Positions 50,660 to 60,397 of a stretch of 64,000 nucleotides of DNA are shown piece after piece. Both the position numbers and the translations under genes were made by a program. The stretch comes from an uncultured Lachnospiraceae bacterium. GTDB taxonomy: Bacteria > Bacillota > Clostridia > Lachnospirales > Lachnospiraceae. The notes under the pieces are model-generated. The model did no database searches. It saw only the letters and a program-made list of their open reading frames with translations, and was not told the origin of the DNA. The stretch lies in contig CAJUSO010000014.1 of assembly GCA_910588965.1 (NCBI GenBank), forward strand, positions 1 to 64,000, in the 5' to 3' direction. Numbering within the stretch: the stretch's first letter is position 1; each line of letters begins with the position of its first letter.

Positions 50660-51643
50660 TTATATTTCTTCTAACAATTCAGACATTTCCGTATAGAGGT
50701 CCTCGCGGCTTCCTGCCTTAAAGACAATGGAAATGTAGGGGGCGCCTTCCTTCTCGCTATATAGGACCAGGCAATAGCCTGCGGCATTGGTAGTACCCGT
50801 CTTCCCGCCGATTACCTGCACGCCCTCTGGCTGGGCAGATTCCCCGGTCAGGTAGCGGTTCGTGCTGGCCCAATCTTTCGTAACAGACTCCCCAGAGGCA
50901 TTGGTAAGCTTTCCCAAATGGGTCTCCGCGCTGATAAGCTCTTTAAATTTCTCGTCCTGGATGGCTGCCTGGAACATCAGGTACATATCGTAAACCGTGG
51001 TGTAGTGGTTCTCATCCTGGAGCCCATGGGCGTTGGTAAAATGGGAGTTGGTGGCGCCAAGGGCCTTGGCTTCCTCATTCATCATTTCCACAAACCCCCC
51101 TACGCTGCCCCCTACCAGATCTGCAATCACATTGGCGGCATCGTTCCCACTGCAGATAATCAGGCCATATAAGAGTTCTTCCAATGTCAGGGTATCCCCT
51201 ATGGCCAGGCCGCAGGTGCTGGAGCCTTCTTCAAGCTGCAGTTCCTCTGCCGTCACTGTGGCGGTATCCGATAGGTTCCCATGCTTAAGGGCCACATAAG
51301 CTGTCAGTATTTTCGTAGTGCTGGCAGGGAACAGCCTCGTATGGATGTTCTTGCCAAATTCCATCACCCCCTCCTGCAGGTTAAAAAGGCCTGCCGCCTC
51401 TGATAAAGCAGCCGTTACATTCTCGCTCAGCACATCTTCGCTGCCCGCCACGCAAAGCCCCTCTGCAAAAAACGCCTGGGAGCTTTGTTCCTCTGCGGAA
51501 GCTTTCAGCCCGTAGGATTCCACTGCATCCTGTAGGTTATAAGCATTCTCGATGTCTGCCTTCCCCCCGCATCCTACTGCGAGGGAAAAAGATAAAACAG
51601 CTGCCAGGATCCCAATCAATTTCCGTTTACTTATACATCTCAC
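50660..51643 (-). CDS. Lipoprotein-type D-alanyl-D-alanine carboxypeptidase
   Basis: A low-molecular-mass penicillin-binding protein of 327 residues that trims the terminal D-Ala of the stem peptide. The lipobox LAVGC puts the lipid on Cys25. The active site shows SxxK (Ser108-Thr-Thr-Lys111), SGN in ICSGNDAAN and KTG in [11 protein letters not shown]. The C-terminal beta domain of PBP5 is missing. It overlaps mgsA by 17 bases and ends the mre-min operon. Confidence 0.93.
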   Translation of the reverse strand: MRCISKRKLIGILAAVLSFSLAVGCGGKADIENAYNLQDAVESYGLKASAEEQSSQAFFAEGLCVAGSEDVLSENVTAALSEAAGLFNLQEGVMEFGKNIHTRLFPASTTKILTAYVALKHGNLSDTATVTAEELQLEEGSSTCGLAIGDTLTLEELLYGLIICSGNDAANVIADLVGGSVGGFVEMMNEEAKALGATNSHFTNAHGLQDENHYTTVYDMYLMFQAAIQDEKFKELISAETHLGKLTNASGESVTKDWASTNRYLTGESAQPEGVQVIGGKTGTTNAAGYCLVLYSEKEGAPYISIVFKAGSREDLYTEMSELLEEI

Positions 51644-52022
51644 GCCACTCTAAATCTCCTCTGTCCAATGACTTAATCAACAGTTCCGCCGTGGCAAGGT
51701 TCGTTGCCAGCGGGATATTATGGGTATCGCAGGTGCGGACCACATCGTTTACATTCGGTTCATGGGACTTTGGGGTCAGGGGATCCCGCAGGAAAATCAC
51801 CAAATCAATCTGGTTGTGCTCAATCTGCGCCCCTAACTGCTGTGCGCCCCCCAAATGCCCTGCAAGGTATTTATGGATGGACAAATTTGTTACTTCCTCA
51901 ATGAGCCGCCCGGTTGTCCCTGTTGCGTACAGGTTATTTTTGCAGAGGATTCCCCTGTAAGCGATGCAGAAATTCTGCATCAGTTTCTTCTTGGAATCAT
52001 GCGCAATCAATCCTATGTTCAT
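51627..52022 (-). CDS. mgsA: Methylglyoxal synthase
   Basis: MgsA turns dihydroxyacetone phosphate into methylglyoxal and phosphate, a bypass of lower glycolysis. The protein of 131 residues matches the family: LIAHDSKKK, the phosphate-binding GTTGRLIE, the HLGGAQQLG segment, [15 protein letters not shown] with the catalytic Asp, and [17 protein letters not shown] precedes the start. It lies between rodA and the carboxypeptidase gene, a common order in Clostridia. Confidence 0.96.
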   Translation of the reverse strand: MNIGLIAHDSKKKLMQNFCIAYRGILCKNNLYATGTTGRLIEEVTNLSIHKYLAGHLGGAQQLGAQIEHNQIDLVIFLRDPLTPKSHEPNVNDVVRTCDTHNIPLATNLATAELLIKSLDRGDLEWREMYK

Positions 52023-52028
52023 GTCTAA

Positions 52029-53150
52029 TTATCCCTCCATTCGGTATTTTAGCGGTTGTAGCCCTACATTCAATACAAGTCCAATGCCGATAAAAAGGCT
52101 CACCAGCGATGTAAGCCCATAACTTACAAAGGGCAATGTCAGGCCGGTATTCGGCATCATGCCAGTCACCACACAAATATTAACGAAGGTTTGGAAGCCC
52201 ACCCAGACAGCAACGCCGCCGCATATGAGCTGCCCGGATAAATCTTTTGCTTTCCTCCCCATTAAGATGCATTCAATTACAATCAGAAGCAATAAAGCCA
52301 GGATGATTGCACTCCCCACAAACCCCAACTCCTCCCCTGCTACCGCAAAGATGAAGTCTGTCTGCGGCTCTGGGATGAAATTCCCATTTTTTACGGAAAA
52401 AACGGTGTCATTGTTCAAGCCCTTTCCCCATAACTGCCCAGAGCCGATTGCCATAATGGAATTCTGCTGTTGGTATACATTTTCCGCATATTTGTCTGGC
52501 TGCAGCCAGGACATAATTCGGATCCATTGGTAATGCTCCAATATTTTCTGGTCTGGCTGCAAAATCAAATAAATAAACAAGGCTGCGGCGGGGATGACTA
52601 CTGCCAGCACGCCTATGATTATTTTATAACTTAACCCTCCCAAAAACAAGAGGGATAAAAAAATTACTGCAATTACAATACTGGTAGACAGATCCGGCTG
52701 TTCTTCAACCATAAACCATGGGATAAAAATCAGCACGCCGGAAACCAAAATCGTGGGCAGCTTATTTACCTTCTCTTGGTATTTCCCAAAAAACCACGAA
52801 AAAAAGAGGATGAGAAACACCTTTGACAGCTCGGAAGGCTGGAAGCGGAACCCGCCCACATCAATCCAGCGGACAGCCCCTCCCCCAGAGCCCCCCAGGA
52901 TATGGAAAGTAATCAGGCCAAGCATGCCCAAGTTAAAAACGTAAATCAGCCAATGAAACCGCAGGATGAAGGAATAGTCGATAAGGGATACCACCGCCAT
53001 TGCCGTAAGCCCAATCAAAAGCCCTGCAATCTGTTTGTCCTGCACAGATTTCTGGGCGCTCCCTATCACATTAATCCCAATCATGGTAAGCGCCACCACG
53101 TAAACTACCAAACGGAAATTGTAATTCCTAATATGATACTGCTTCAACAT
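52029..53150 (-). CDS. rodA: Rod shape-determining glycosyltransferase RodA
   Basis: A SEDS-family peptidoglycan polymerase of 373 residues with ten expected spans. GGAVRWIDVGGFRFQPSELSKV near residue 90 and the VEEQPDLSTSIV loop (Asp essential in the family) are present, as is the end NTGLTLPFVSYGLTSLVSLFIGIG. It should work with the PBP2 encoded upstream. FtsW is the near relative; the mre-PBP2 context favours RodA. Confidence 0.95.
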   Translation of the reverse strand: MLKQYHIRNYNFRLVVYVVALTMIGINVIGSAQKSVQDKQIAGLLIGLTAMAVVSLIDYSFILRFHWLIYVFNLGMLGLITFHILGGSGGGAVRWIDVGGFRFQPSELSKVFLILFFSWFFGKYQEKVNKLPTILVSGVLIFIPWFMVEEQPDLSTSIVIAVIFLSLLFLGGLSYKIIIGVLAVVIPAAALFIYLILQPDQKILEHYQWIRIMSWLQPDKYAENVYQQQNSIMAIGSGQLWGKGLNNDTVFSVKNGNFIPEPQTDFIFAVAGEELGFVGSAIILALLLLIVIECILMGRKAKDLSGQLICGGVAVWVGFQTFVNICVVTGMMPNTGLTLPFVSYGLTSLVSLFIGIGLVLNVGLQPLKYRMEG

Positions 53151-53203
53151 AATTTCATTCCTTACCCTGATATAATCAGAAAGCCAGCCATAAACGCCAT
53201 CCC

Positions 53204-53485
53204 TTAATGGGATACGCTGGGATGCTTCATGTCCTTAATGGGGATATTGGCATATAATGCCGGGATATTCCCTTCGTTCCCATCCAAATCGGTCTGGGTA
53301 ATCTGGATATCCAACCCCTCTGCATCTATTTCCATATATTTGGAAATCACCTGGATAATGTCGTTCTTAATCATTTCCATAACGTCAGGCGAGCAGTTCG
53401 CACGGTCGGAAACCAATAACAGCCTTAGCCTGTCCTTCGCAATATCTCCGGAGGTCTTTTTCTTAAATAAATCCAATAAACTCAT
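53204..53485 (-). CDS. minE: Cell division topological specificity factor MinE
   Basis: MinE (93 residues) drives MinD off the membrane and sets up Min oscillation. It opens with a membrane-binding stretch MSLLDLFKKKTSGDIAKDRLRLLLVSDR, the MinD-contact helix, and continues with the dimerisation domain MEMIKNDIIQVISKYM and IQITQTD. GGAGGA is 7 bases before the start. It lies 12 bases after minD. Confidence 0.95.
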   Translation of the reverse strand: MSLLDLFKKKTSGDIAKDRLRLLLVSDRANCSPDVMEMIKNDIIQVISKYMEIDAEGLDIQITQTDLDGNEGNIPALYANIPIKDMKHPSVSH

Positions 53486-53497
53486 ATCGGTTTCCTC

Positions 53498-54289
53498 CTA
53501 ACTTTTCTTGAAAATATCTTTTAGCTTCCCCCACACGCTGGACTTAATCTCCAAATCCATCAACGGCACGTCCTCCCCTAAGATCCTGTGGCAGATATTG
53601 GCAAAAGCCCTCCCCGCCATGCAGTCCGTGCCAACCAATGGCTCGCCCTGGTTGGTGGAAATGACAATCTGCTCGTCATCCGGCACTGCGCCGATTAAAT
53701 TGATGGCCAGGATATCCGTCACGTCATTGATATTCATCATGTCGCCGCGCTTCACCATATCCATCCGTAACCGGTTGACAATTAAGTCCGTCTGCTTCAC
53801 CTCATTTGCGCCTAAAAGCCCGATAATGCGGTCTGCATCCCGGATGGCGGATACTTCCGGCGTGGTAACTACCAAAGCCCTGTCCGCCCCCGCAATGGCA
53901 TTCTTAAACCCTTGCTCAATCCCAGCCGGGCAGTCCAGCAGGATATAGTCGAAGTCCTCCTTCAGGCTATCAATTAATTTCACCATCTGTTCTGGGGACA
54001 CTGCGGATTTGTCCCTCGTCTGGGCAGAAGGCAGGAGTGAAAGGTTGGGATAGCGTTTATCCTTAATCAGCGCCTGCTTCATGCGGCAATTCCCCTCCAC
54101 CACATCCACAAGATTATACACAATGCGGTTCTCCAAGCCCATAACCACGTCCAGGTTGCGCAGACCGATATCGGTATCAATCAGCACTACCTTCTTATCC
54201 AGCTGTGCCAGCCCTGTGCCTACATTTGCGGTGGTGGTCGTCTTCCCCACCCCTCCTTTTCCTGATGTAATAACAATCACTTCACTCAT
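53498..54289 (-). CDS. minD: Septum site-determining ATPase MinD
   Basis: A deviant Walker A ATPase of 263 residues that binds the membrane when loaded with ATP. The loop is TSGKGGVGKTT, Walker A' is VLIDTDIGLRNLD, and DYILLDCPAGIEQGF is the switch II region. The C-terminal amphipathic helix (VWGKLKDIFKK) is the membrane anchor. AGGAGG precedes the ATG. Between minC and minE. Confidence 0.98.
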   Translation of the reverse strand: MSEVIVITSGKGGVGKTTTTANVGTGLAQLDKKVVLIDTDIGLRNLDVVMGLENRIVYNLVDVVEGNCRMKQALIKDKRYPNLSLLPSAQTRDKSAVSPEQMVKLIDSLKEDFDYILLDCPAGIEQGFKNAIAGADRALVVTTPEVSAIRDADRIIGLLGANEVKQTDLIVNRLRMDMVKRGDMMNINDVTDILAINLIGAVPDDEQIVISTNQGEPLVGTDCMAGRAFANICHRILGEDVPLMDLEIKSSVWGKLKDIFKKS

Positions 54290-54309
54290 TTACTATATCC
54301 TCCTGCTAA

Positions 54310-55014
54310 TTATATGCTGTTCAAAAGGCCCTTTGTAATCGGCTCAATATAAATATTCCCGTCCTTTACGACCGCCACTTGCGGCTCGGCGGCCTCCGGT
54401 TTTTTCTTCCCCTTTTTCTTGCCAAGCAGCGTCCTGTCCTGGGACGGCTTGTCCGCGCTCCTTGCAATCACATCCCCGATGCGGATTTGTATGGGATCCA
54501 TATCCAGGGCTGCCACAAAAGCCTGTTCATTGCCGCTTGCCCCCGCATAGGCGTTGCCTTTCAGCGCACCCAGCACCACGATATTGCCCTTGGAAATGAT
54601 TTTTGCCCCGGGATTGATGTCTCCTAGTATGACGATGCTGCTCTCACAGTCCAGCACCTGCCCGGAACGGAGGGTGCCTTTGTAGAATTCCCCGGTCCTG
54701 CCGGACTGTTCCTCCTCGAACTGTTCTATTTTCTGGCGGACCATCTCCTCCCTTAACATATCATTATCCAGGATACAGATAATTTCGATGGACGAATTGC
54801 CTGTAATAGCCTCCACGATGCGGAATTCCTCCTCCTGGGTCAGTTCCCTGCCCTCAAAGGAAACTGCCAGCCTAGCATCCTTGAAAAATGCCGCAGACTC
54901 CTGGAACCTTTGGGAAATGCAGCCCAAAAGCTCCTCAAACCCTATCTCGCTGTCCAAAATCAAATTAATGCCATACCGGTTGCTCTTCAATACTACTGGC
55001 GTCGACAAATCCAT
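54310..55014 (-). CDS. minC: Septum site-determining protein MinC
   Basis: MinC (234 residues) blocks FtsZ assembly away from midcell. The C-terminal beta-helix domain is clear: LRSGQVLDCESSIVILGDINPGAKIISKGNI with VVLGALKGNAYAG. A Lys-rich linker (GKKKGKKKPEA) and a short tail follow. The ATG at 55014 is only one base from GGAGG. An in-frame TTG two codons later (55008) has the ideal 7-base spacing and may be the true start. Confidence 0.94.
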   Translation of the reverse strand: MDLSTPVVLKSNRYGINLILDSEIGFEELLGCISQRFQESAAFFKDARLAVSFEGRELTQEEEFRIVEAITGNSSIEIICILDNDMLREEMVRQKIEQFEEEQSGRTGEFYKGTLRSGQVLDCESSIVILGDINPGAKIISKGNIVVLGALKGNAYAGASGNEQAFVAALDMDPIQIRIGDVIARSADKPSQDRTLLGKKKGKKKPEAAEPQVAVVKDGNIYIEPITKGLLNSI

Positions 55015-55025
55015 CCCTCCAAACC

Positions 55026-57908
55026 TTAATCTGTAAATCCATTCGTGCTGCTTCCGATTTCCTCTGCCTGGCCATTCAGCAAGGAAGCCTCATCCTCAAG
55101 CTTAAAATAGTATTTCATAATATTACCGGACACTTCCGCCGCATTGGCTGAAGTATACCCATAGGCAATCCTGGTGGCAATGGCAATCTGGGGGTCTTCA
55201 AAGGGCGCATAGCCTACAAAAAGCGCATGGTTGGCCCTGGTCTCAATCTGCTGTGCCGTACCCGTCTTGCCGGCAAGGGTAATCGGCAAGTCTTTGAGGG
55301 AGGAATTGTTCTCCACCACCTGCCGCATCCCGATATGGATGGCGTCCCAGGAAGCATTGGATACTTCCGTAATCTTCCGTATAACCTCGGGCTTAAATTC
55401 CTTTACCACTTCCCCATCCGAAGTAGCCTCCTTATCCAAGAGGGTAAGTTTGTAGATATTGCCGCTGCTGGCTACTGCCGTCACATACCTGGCAATCTGC
55501 GTGGTGGTGAAGTTATGGTTGCTCTGCCCAATTGCCGAGGTAATCGGGTATTCATCCGCAATCTGCGGTTCATTCTCTGGTATCTCGATTCCAGTCTTCT
55601 CATCCAGCCCAAATAAAGCGGCATATTTCTGGATGGCAGCAATCCCTTTGCCTTCGTTATAAATCTCTCCCGAAGAACTCAGGCGGTATCCCATCTCATA
55701 GAAAAAATAGTTGCAGGAATGCCGGATAGCCTCCGAGATATTAATAGACCCATGGTTCCCGCCTGGGTAAATCCAGCATTTGGGCGGCGGCGTTATCGTA
55801 TCATATAAGCCTTCCGTCTTAATCTCGTCCTTAATCCCAATCACGCCCTCCGTCAAAGCAGCGGCGGCAATAATAGGCTTAAAGGTGGAGCCAGGCGCCG
55901 TCCTCTGCTGGGTGGCGTTGTTATACTGGGGCAAGGATAAATCCTGCTGGAGGCTTGCAAAATATTCCGAATCCACAACATTCGCAAGCTTATTCGTATC
56001 ATAGCCAGGATATGTCACGCAGGCCAGAAGTTCCCCCGTCTTTACATCTATCATCACGCAGCTGGCCGTACAGGGATCTAACGCCAGCTGGTCTGGCTTA
56101 ATCTCCATATTCTTTATCTTCTCACGGATAAAAGTGAATGCGCTGGATGTCCCGTTTTGGAGGTTTGCCACATCCTCCTGGTTCTCCTCAAGGACGCCCT
56201 GCTCAAACAGCAGCAGGCAAATCTGCGTGCCTGTCACTAATTCCTGCCGGATCATATATTTGTAAATCCGTTTGTTAAATTCCTGGTTTTCCTTAAGTTC
56301 TTCCGTAATATACAGGACCAGCGCATCATATATTTCCATGGAATCTGAATATTTTGATTCCGTATCAAATTTCGTAATGTCAATCCAATCCATGGAAATG
56401 GCCCGGCGCAGGTATTCAGACAGGCTTGCCCTATCCTCCTTCCAGGCTTTGTATACCTCATCCTCTGTATCCACCTTATCTGCCAGGAACACTTCCTTGG
56501 CCGTCAGCATGGAAAGGATGCTGCTCATATACATCTGCTGTTCTTCGTCCAAATCACCGTAAGGCGTTGGGACCGGCGCGTCAAACTGCTGGCGCAGGCC
56601 TTGGATGACAGCGTCCCGTTTGCCCAAAAAGGCATTGTAGACCTGCCGTTCCACTTCCTTGGCGTCTTCTTTGCCAAAATGGCTGATATCGATGACATTA
56701 TTATTGATCAGCGCATAATAAACATCATCAATTGGTATTTTAATATCAGAAGCCGTACCAGAACTGGTATCATACTCCTTGATATTCTCAATCTGGGCAT
56801 AAACAATCCCCGCAAGCTCCTGCTCCAGCAGGCCATAGACCGCTTTCTGCAGGTCTGCATCAATGGAAAGATAAATGTCATTCCCAGATGTTGCGTCCTT
56901 CTTGTCAATGATTTCCGTTACCATGCCCAGGTTGTCCACATAAAAAGATTCCTTGCCCTTGGTTCCCTGGAGCTCCCGGTCCATGACCTGCTCTATCCCA
57001 GACTTGCCAATCACGTCGTTTAGGCTGTAATTGTCATTCCCCTTGGACAATTCATCATATTCTGCCTGGGAAATCTGCCCCGTGTACCCAATAATATGGG
57101 AAAAATAGATACTGTCCTCATATTTCCGGATACTGTCCTCCACAACATCCACGCCTTGTAAGATATCGGAATTTTCCTTGACCATGGCCACTGTTTCTTC
57201 ACTGACATCCTGCGCGACCGTAGTCAGCACATATTTCTGGAAGCTGTTCTGGGAAATAGCATAGCGCAGGAACATAATTTTATAGGCTTCCTCAGGCGTA
57301 TAAAGATCATATTCCTCCTTGCCTTCATATTCCTTCCCTTCCACATGGATGCCGAACTTATCCTCCAGGTATTCCATAACCTGCCCCGCGCTTGCCTTGC
57401 CCTCATCGTACCCTAATTCTTTATTGTATTTCAGCTCGTCTGTCTTCTTATGCCCATAAACGTCCGCCAGGAACCGCTCCAAAGCCTTCCCGGACACAGT
57501 AAAGCTATATTTCCCCTCCGTGTCCTCCTGGATACTGAAGCTGTTGGAAACCTCATCGCCTTTGCCCTCAATCATATGGACAAGCGTATTCAGTTCCTGG
57601 TTCATCAGCCTGTTTTTCTCCTTTGTGCTCTCATAAACGCCGTTATCCTCTATGGTGATGGAATAGGACAGTTCATTATAGGCCAGAAGCTTCCCATTAC
57701 GGTCATATATACTGCCCCGCGTCCCGGAAGTGATGCGTTCCTTCTGGATGAGAAGGGTGTAATTGTCCAGGTATTCCTCCCCGTTGACCACTTGGAGGAT
57801 AAAAATACGCTGCAGCAGTATGGAAAAAAGCAGGATAATGACGACGCACAGCACAAAGAGCCTGGCTTCCAATATTCTCTTAGGGATACTCTTGATAAAC
57901 TCAAACAA
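55026..57908 (-). CDS. mrdA: Penicillin-binding protein 2 with large insertion
   Basis: The class B transpeptidase of the elongation complex, 960 residues from TTG 57908 (AAAAGGAG upstream; the frame could begin at TTG 57932). One span near residues 16-38 leads to the dimerisation domain (TRGSIYDRNGKLLAYNE). The active site is STFK (Ser674), SCN (Ser731) and KTGT (Lys881). PBP2 is normally 600-700 residues. About 250 extra, mostly helical and acidic, residues split the transpeptidase domain between SIDADLQKAVYGLLEQEL and CVMIDVKTGELLA. Confidence 0.94.
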   Translation of the reverse strand: MFEFIKSIPKRILEARLFVLCVVIILLFSILLQRIFILQVVNGEEYLDNYTLLIQKERITSGTRGSIYDRNGKLLAYNELSYSITIEDNGVYESTKEKNRLMNQELNTLVHMIEGKGDEVSNSFSIQEDTEGKYSFTVSGKALERFLADVYGHKKTDELKYNKELGYDEGKASAGQVMEYLEDKFGIHVEGKEYEGKEEYDLYTPEEAYKIMFLRYAISQNSFQKYVLTTVAQDVSEETVAMVKENSDILQGVDVVEDSIRKYEDSIYFSHIIGYTGQISQAEYDELSKGNDNYSLNDVIGKSGIEQVMDRELQGTKGKESFYVDNLGMVTEIIDKKDATSGNDIYLSIDADLQKAVYGLLEQELAGIVYAQIENIKEYDTSSGTASDIKIPIDDVYYALINNNVIDISHFGKEDAKEVERQVYNAFLGKRDAVIQGLRQQFDAPVPTPYGDLDEEQQMYMSSILSMLTAKEVFLADKVDTEDEVYKAWKEDRASLSEYLRRAISMDWIDITKFDTESKYSDSMEIYDALVLYITEELKENQEFNKRIYKYMIRQELVTGTQICLLLFEQGVLEENQEDVANLQNGTSSAFTFIREKIKNMEIKPDQLALDPCTASCVMIDVKTGELLACVTYPGYDTNKLANVVDSEYFASLQQDLSLPQYNNATQQRTAPGSTFKPIIAAAALTEGVIGIKDEIKTEGLYDTITPPPKCWIYPGGNHGSINISEAIRHSCNYFFYEMGYRLSSSGEIYNEGKGIAAIQKYAALFGLDEKTGIEIPENEPQIADEYPITSAIGQSNHNFTTTQIARYVTAVASSGNIYKLTLLDKEATSDGEVVKEFKPEVIRKITEVSNASWDAIHIGMRQVVENNSSLKDLPITLAGKTGTAQQIETRANHALFVGYAPFEDPQIAIATRIAYGYTSANAAEVSGNIMKYYFKLEDEASLLNGQAEEIGSSTNGFTD

Positions 57909-58419
57909 ATTTGCTAGCACTCCTTTTCTCAATCATTTCCAGATTTTGGTTTATTTTCAGGATGATAAAATACAAGATGATGGCCACAAGAATCGTGTAC
58001 ACTAACTCTGGCAGCATGATATGCAGCAAATAATAGGTGAACTGCAGCTTGCCGCGCAGGAGGAATAAAAACAAGTATACCAACATACTGTAGGAAAAAT
58101 CACTCGCAGCTATGAGCACCAGGGGGAGCTTAATGTCGTCTGGGAAAAACCACTTGCGGAAAAACCCGTTGACATAGCCGATATAGGCATAAATCAGGGC
58201 ATAAAACCCGATTACGCTGCCATAAAAGATATCCAGCAAAAGCCCGCTGAAAAACCCAATCCACATCCCTTCTTTCCTGCCCCTCATAAACCCAAAGGAG
58301 GAAGCCACTGCAACTAACAGGTTAGGCGAAATAGAGGCAATGGCCAGAGCCTGGAATAAGGTGCACTGCAGCAGGAAACATACGGCAATAATCAAAAATA
58401 CATATAATTTGCGTCTCAT
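57901..58419 (-). CDS. mreD: Rod shape-determining protein MreD
   Basis: A protein of 172 residues with five or six membrane spans. MRRKLYVFLIIAVCFLLQCTL opens it, and GFMRGRKEGMWIGFFSGLLLDIFYG is the family core. It is an inner-membrane part of the rod complex. The start at 58419 is 12 bases from AGGAG, a long gap. Its last codons hold the PBP2 ribosome binding site and overlap the PBP2 start by 8 bases. Confidence 0.93.
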   Translation of the reverse strand: MRRKLYVFLIIAVCFLLQCTLFQALAIASISPNLLVAVASSFGFMRGRKEGMWIGFFSGLLLDIFYGSVIGFYALIYAYIGYVNGFFRKWFFPDDIKLPLVLIAASDFSYSMLVYLFLFLLRGKLQFTYYLLHIMLPELVYTILVAIILYFIILKINQNLEMIEKRSASKFV

Positions 58420-58487
58420 AATGATTCTGTGCTCCTTCTGTAGATTCTGCGCCGATTTGTAACTGCATGGCATCCTTTGCGCAAGCA

Positions 58488-59345
58488 TCAGTCTTCCAAT
58501 GCTGCCTTTTTGTCTAATATCACCAGCACCTCCTGGAGATGCTGGAAATCCACCGCCGGGGTGACCGTGCCGGAATAAGTCAGGTTATTGGCATCCCGCT
58601 CAATCGTGCTCACATAGCCAACCAAAATGCCCGCCAGGTATTTGTCGCTGATATGGGAAGTCACAATCTGCTCCCCCACGCCCACTGCCCCATCCTCACA
58701 TTTCAGGCTGGAAAACTCGATGACCTGCCCGTCGTTCATGGTAGCCAGGTTCCCGCTGACAATGCAGCGGTCCGCTGTGGACAGGGACATCCCGCTGACA
58801 TTGCTGGCATCGTCAATGATGGACCGGACTTTTGCGTAATTGGCCCCTGTGTCAATCACAATGCCCACCAGCCCGCTCCCGGCAATCACATTCATATCTT
58901 TCTCTATGCCGTCTTTTGCCCCTTTATCAATCAGGAACGTATTGAACCAGTTCCCGCCGTCGCTTCCGATCACCCGCGCAGCGACCTTCTCATAGCTGGG
59001 GTATTTCTGGTCCAGCTCCATCAGTTCCCTTAAATTGTCCAGCTCATACCGCTCCAATTTAATCGTGTTCATATCCTGGGTCAGCTTGTCCACTTCCGCC
59101 TGCAGTTCTTTATTTTCCTGCATCACGTCCCGCAGGGACTTTAAATCGTCTGCCCGTGAGGCAATCCATGACCCAACCGTATTAATGCCCTTCTGCATAG
59201 GGACGAACACATACCCTGCAACCGTGTTCAAAGGCCCGCCAGACAGGTTCAGCGTAAAGCTTATGAACATCACCAGGACACAGAAGCCCGTCAGGAGAAG
59301 GAGCGTATATCTTGTTGGTATTGAACGTTTTGATCTGCGTTTCAT
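58488..59345 (-). CDS. mreC: Rod shape-determining protein MreC
   Basis: MreC (285 residues) is a bitopic scaffold linking MreB with PBP2. After a basic tail (MKRRSKRSIPTRY) comes one span (LLLLTGFCVLVMFISF), a coiled coil (LKSLRDVMQENKELQAEVDKLTQDM) and the beta domain with GSDGGNWFNTFLIDKGAKDGIEKDM. AAAGGTAG precedes the start. It lies 15 bases after mreB. Confidence 0.96.
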   Translation of the reverse strand: MKRRSKRSIPTRYTLLLLTGFCVLVMFISFTLNLSGGPLNTVAGYVFVPMQKGINTVGSWIASRADDLKSLRDVMQENKELQAEVDKLTQDMNTIKLERYELDNLRELMELDQKYPSYEKVAARVIGSDGGNWFNTFLIDKGAKDGIEKDMNVIAGSGLVGIVIDTGANYAKVRSIIDDASNVSGMSLSTADRCIVSGNLATMNDGQVIEFSSLKCEDGAVGVGEQIVTSHISDKYLAGILVGYVSTIERDANNLTYSGTVTPAVDFQHLQEVLVILDKKAALED

Positions 59346-59360
59346 AACTATTTACTACCT

Positions 59361-60380
59361 TTAACTATAAATTCTGTCTTTCATGCTGAACGCAAGCCTG
59401 CTGAATTTGTCATCGGATACGATTTTATTCAGTCCCCTGACGGCGCTTTCTTCAGGCAGTTCGCATGTGTTTACCTGGATATTTGTAATATTGGAAAACA
59501 GCTGGTCCAGCTTGCGTATTTTGGAGGAGCCGCCTGTAATATAAATGCCGGAATGGATGATATCCCTTGCCAGCTCGGGAGGGGTTTTCTCCAAAATCAT
59601 CTTAATGGAATTGCAGATGGTACTCAGGCTGTCCTTAATGGCTTCATAGACCACATCTGAAGTGACCTCCATCTCAATGGGCAGTCCGCTTACGACATCG
59701 CGCCCTACGATTACGGCGCTTTGAGCCTCCTCTTCCGGAAGTGCACAGCCCAGTTCCTCTTTCAGGTACATAGCCGTCTTCTGGCCAATTACCAGGCTGA
59801 ATGTCCGTTTCAGGTGGTTGATAATCACCTCGTCAATCCGCTTCCCGCCAAAATGGAGCAAGTCGCTAAGCACCAGGCCTCCCAAGGAAATCACGGAAAT
59901 CTCCGTGGTATCCGCCCCGATATTCACAATCATAAAACCCGTAGGGGAATTGACGTCTAAATCCAGCCCAGCCGCATCTGCAATAGGCTTCTCACAAAGG
60001 AGCACGCTCTTGGGCTTGAACTTGCTCTTGTAAAACAAGTCAAAAAAGGCCTTCTTCTCCACCTCAGTAATATCGGTGGGCACTGCTACAATAAATTCAG
60101 AACCTTTGATATGGCTTTTGATATGCTTCTCAAAAACCTTCCCTATCATATTCTGCATGTTGTTATAATCTGCAATAACGCCATTGACCACAGGGAAAGA
60201 GACCTGGATGGCGTCCGGGGCTTTCTCATACATGGCATAGGCATCGTCCCCAAACGCATAGAGCTGGTTCTTGCCTACCGTTGCAATGGTGTTCTTCTCA
60301 TTAATCACCTTGCCGGTGGATTTGCAGTATATTTTTAAATTGAAGGTTCCTAAATCAATTCCATAAACATTTGATGACAT
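59361..60380 (-). CDS. mreB: MreB-like rod shape protein (divergent)
   Basis: A bacterial actin of 339 residues. The phosphate 1 loop reads YGIDLGTFNLKIY (usual GIDLGTANT). CEKPIADAAGLDLDV, FMIVNIGADTTEISVISLGG (phosphate 2) and IYITGGSSKIRKLDQLF (adenosine site) are family blocks. It directs sites of wall growth. Replacement of the usual Ala/Ser-Asn-Thr by Phe-Asn-Leu sets it apart from standard MreB. GGAAAGGA precedes the ATG. It follows radC by 17 bases. Confidence 0.92.
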   Translation of the reverse strand: MSSNVYGIDLGTFNLKIYCKSTGKVINEKNTIATVGKNQLYAFGDDAYAMYEKAPDAIQVSFPVVNGVIADYNNMQNMIGKVFEKHIKSHIKGSEFIVAVPTDITEVEKKAFFDLFYKSKFKPKSVLLCEKPIADAAGLDLDVNSPTGFMIVNIGADTTEISVISLGGLVLSDLLHFGGKRIDEVIINHLKRTFSLVIGQKTAMYLKEELGCALPEEEAQSAVIVGRDVVSGLPIEMEVTSDVVYEAIKDSLSTICNSIKMILEKTPPELARDIIHSGIYITGGSSKIRKLDQLFSNITNIQVNTCELPEESAVRGLNKIVSDDKFSRLAFSMKDRIYS

Positions 60381-60397
60381 AATCTACGTTCCTTTCC

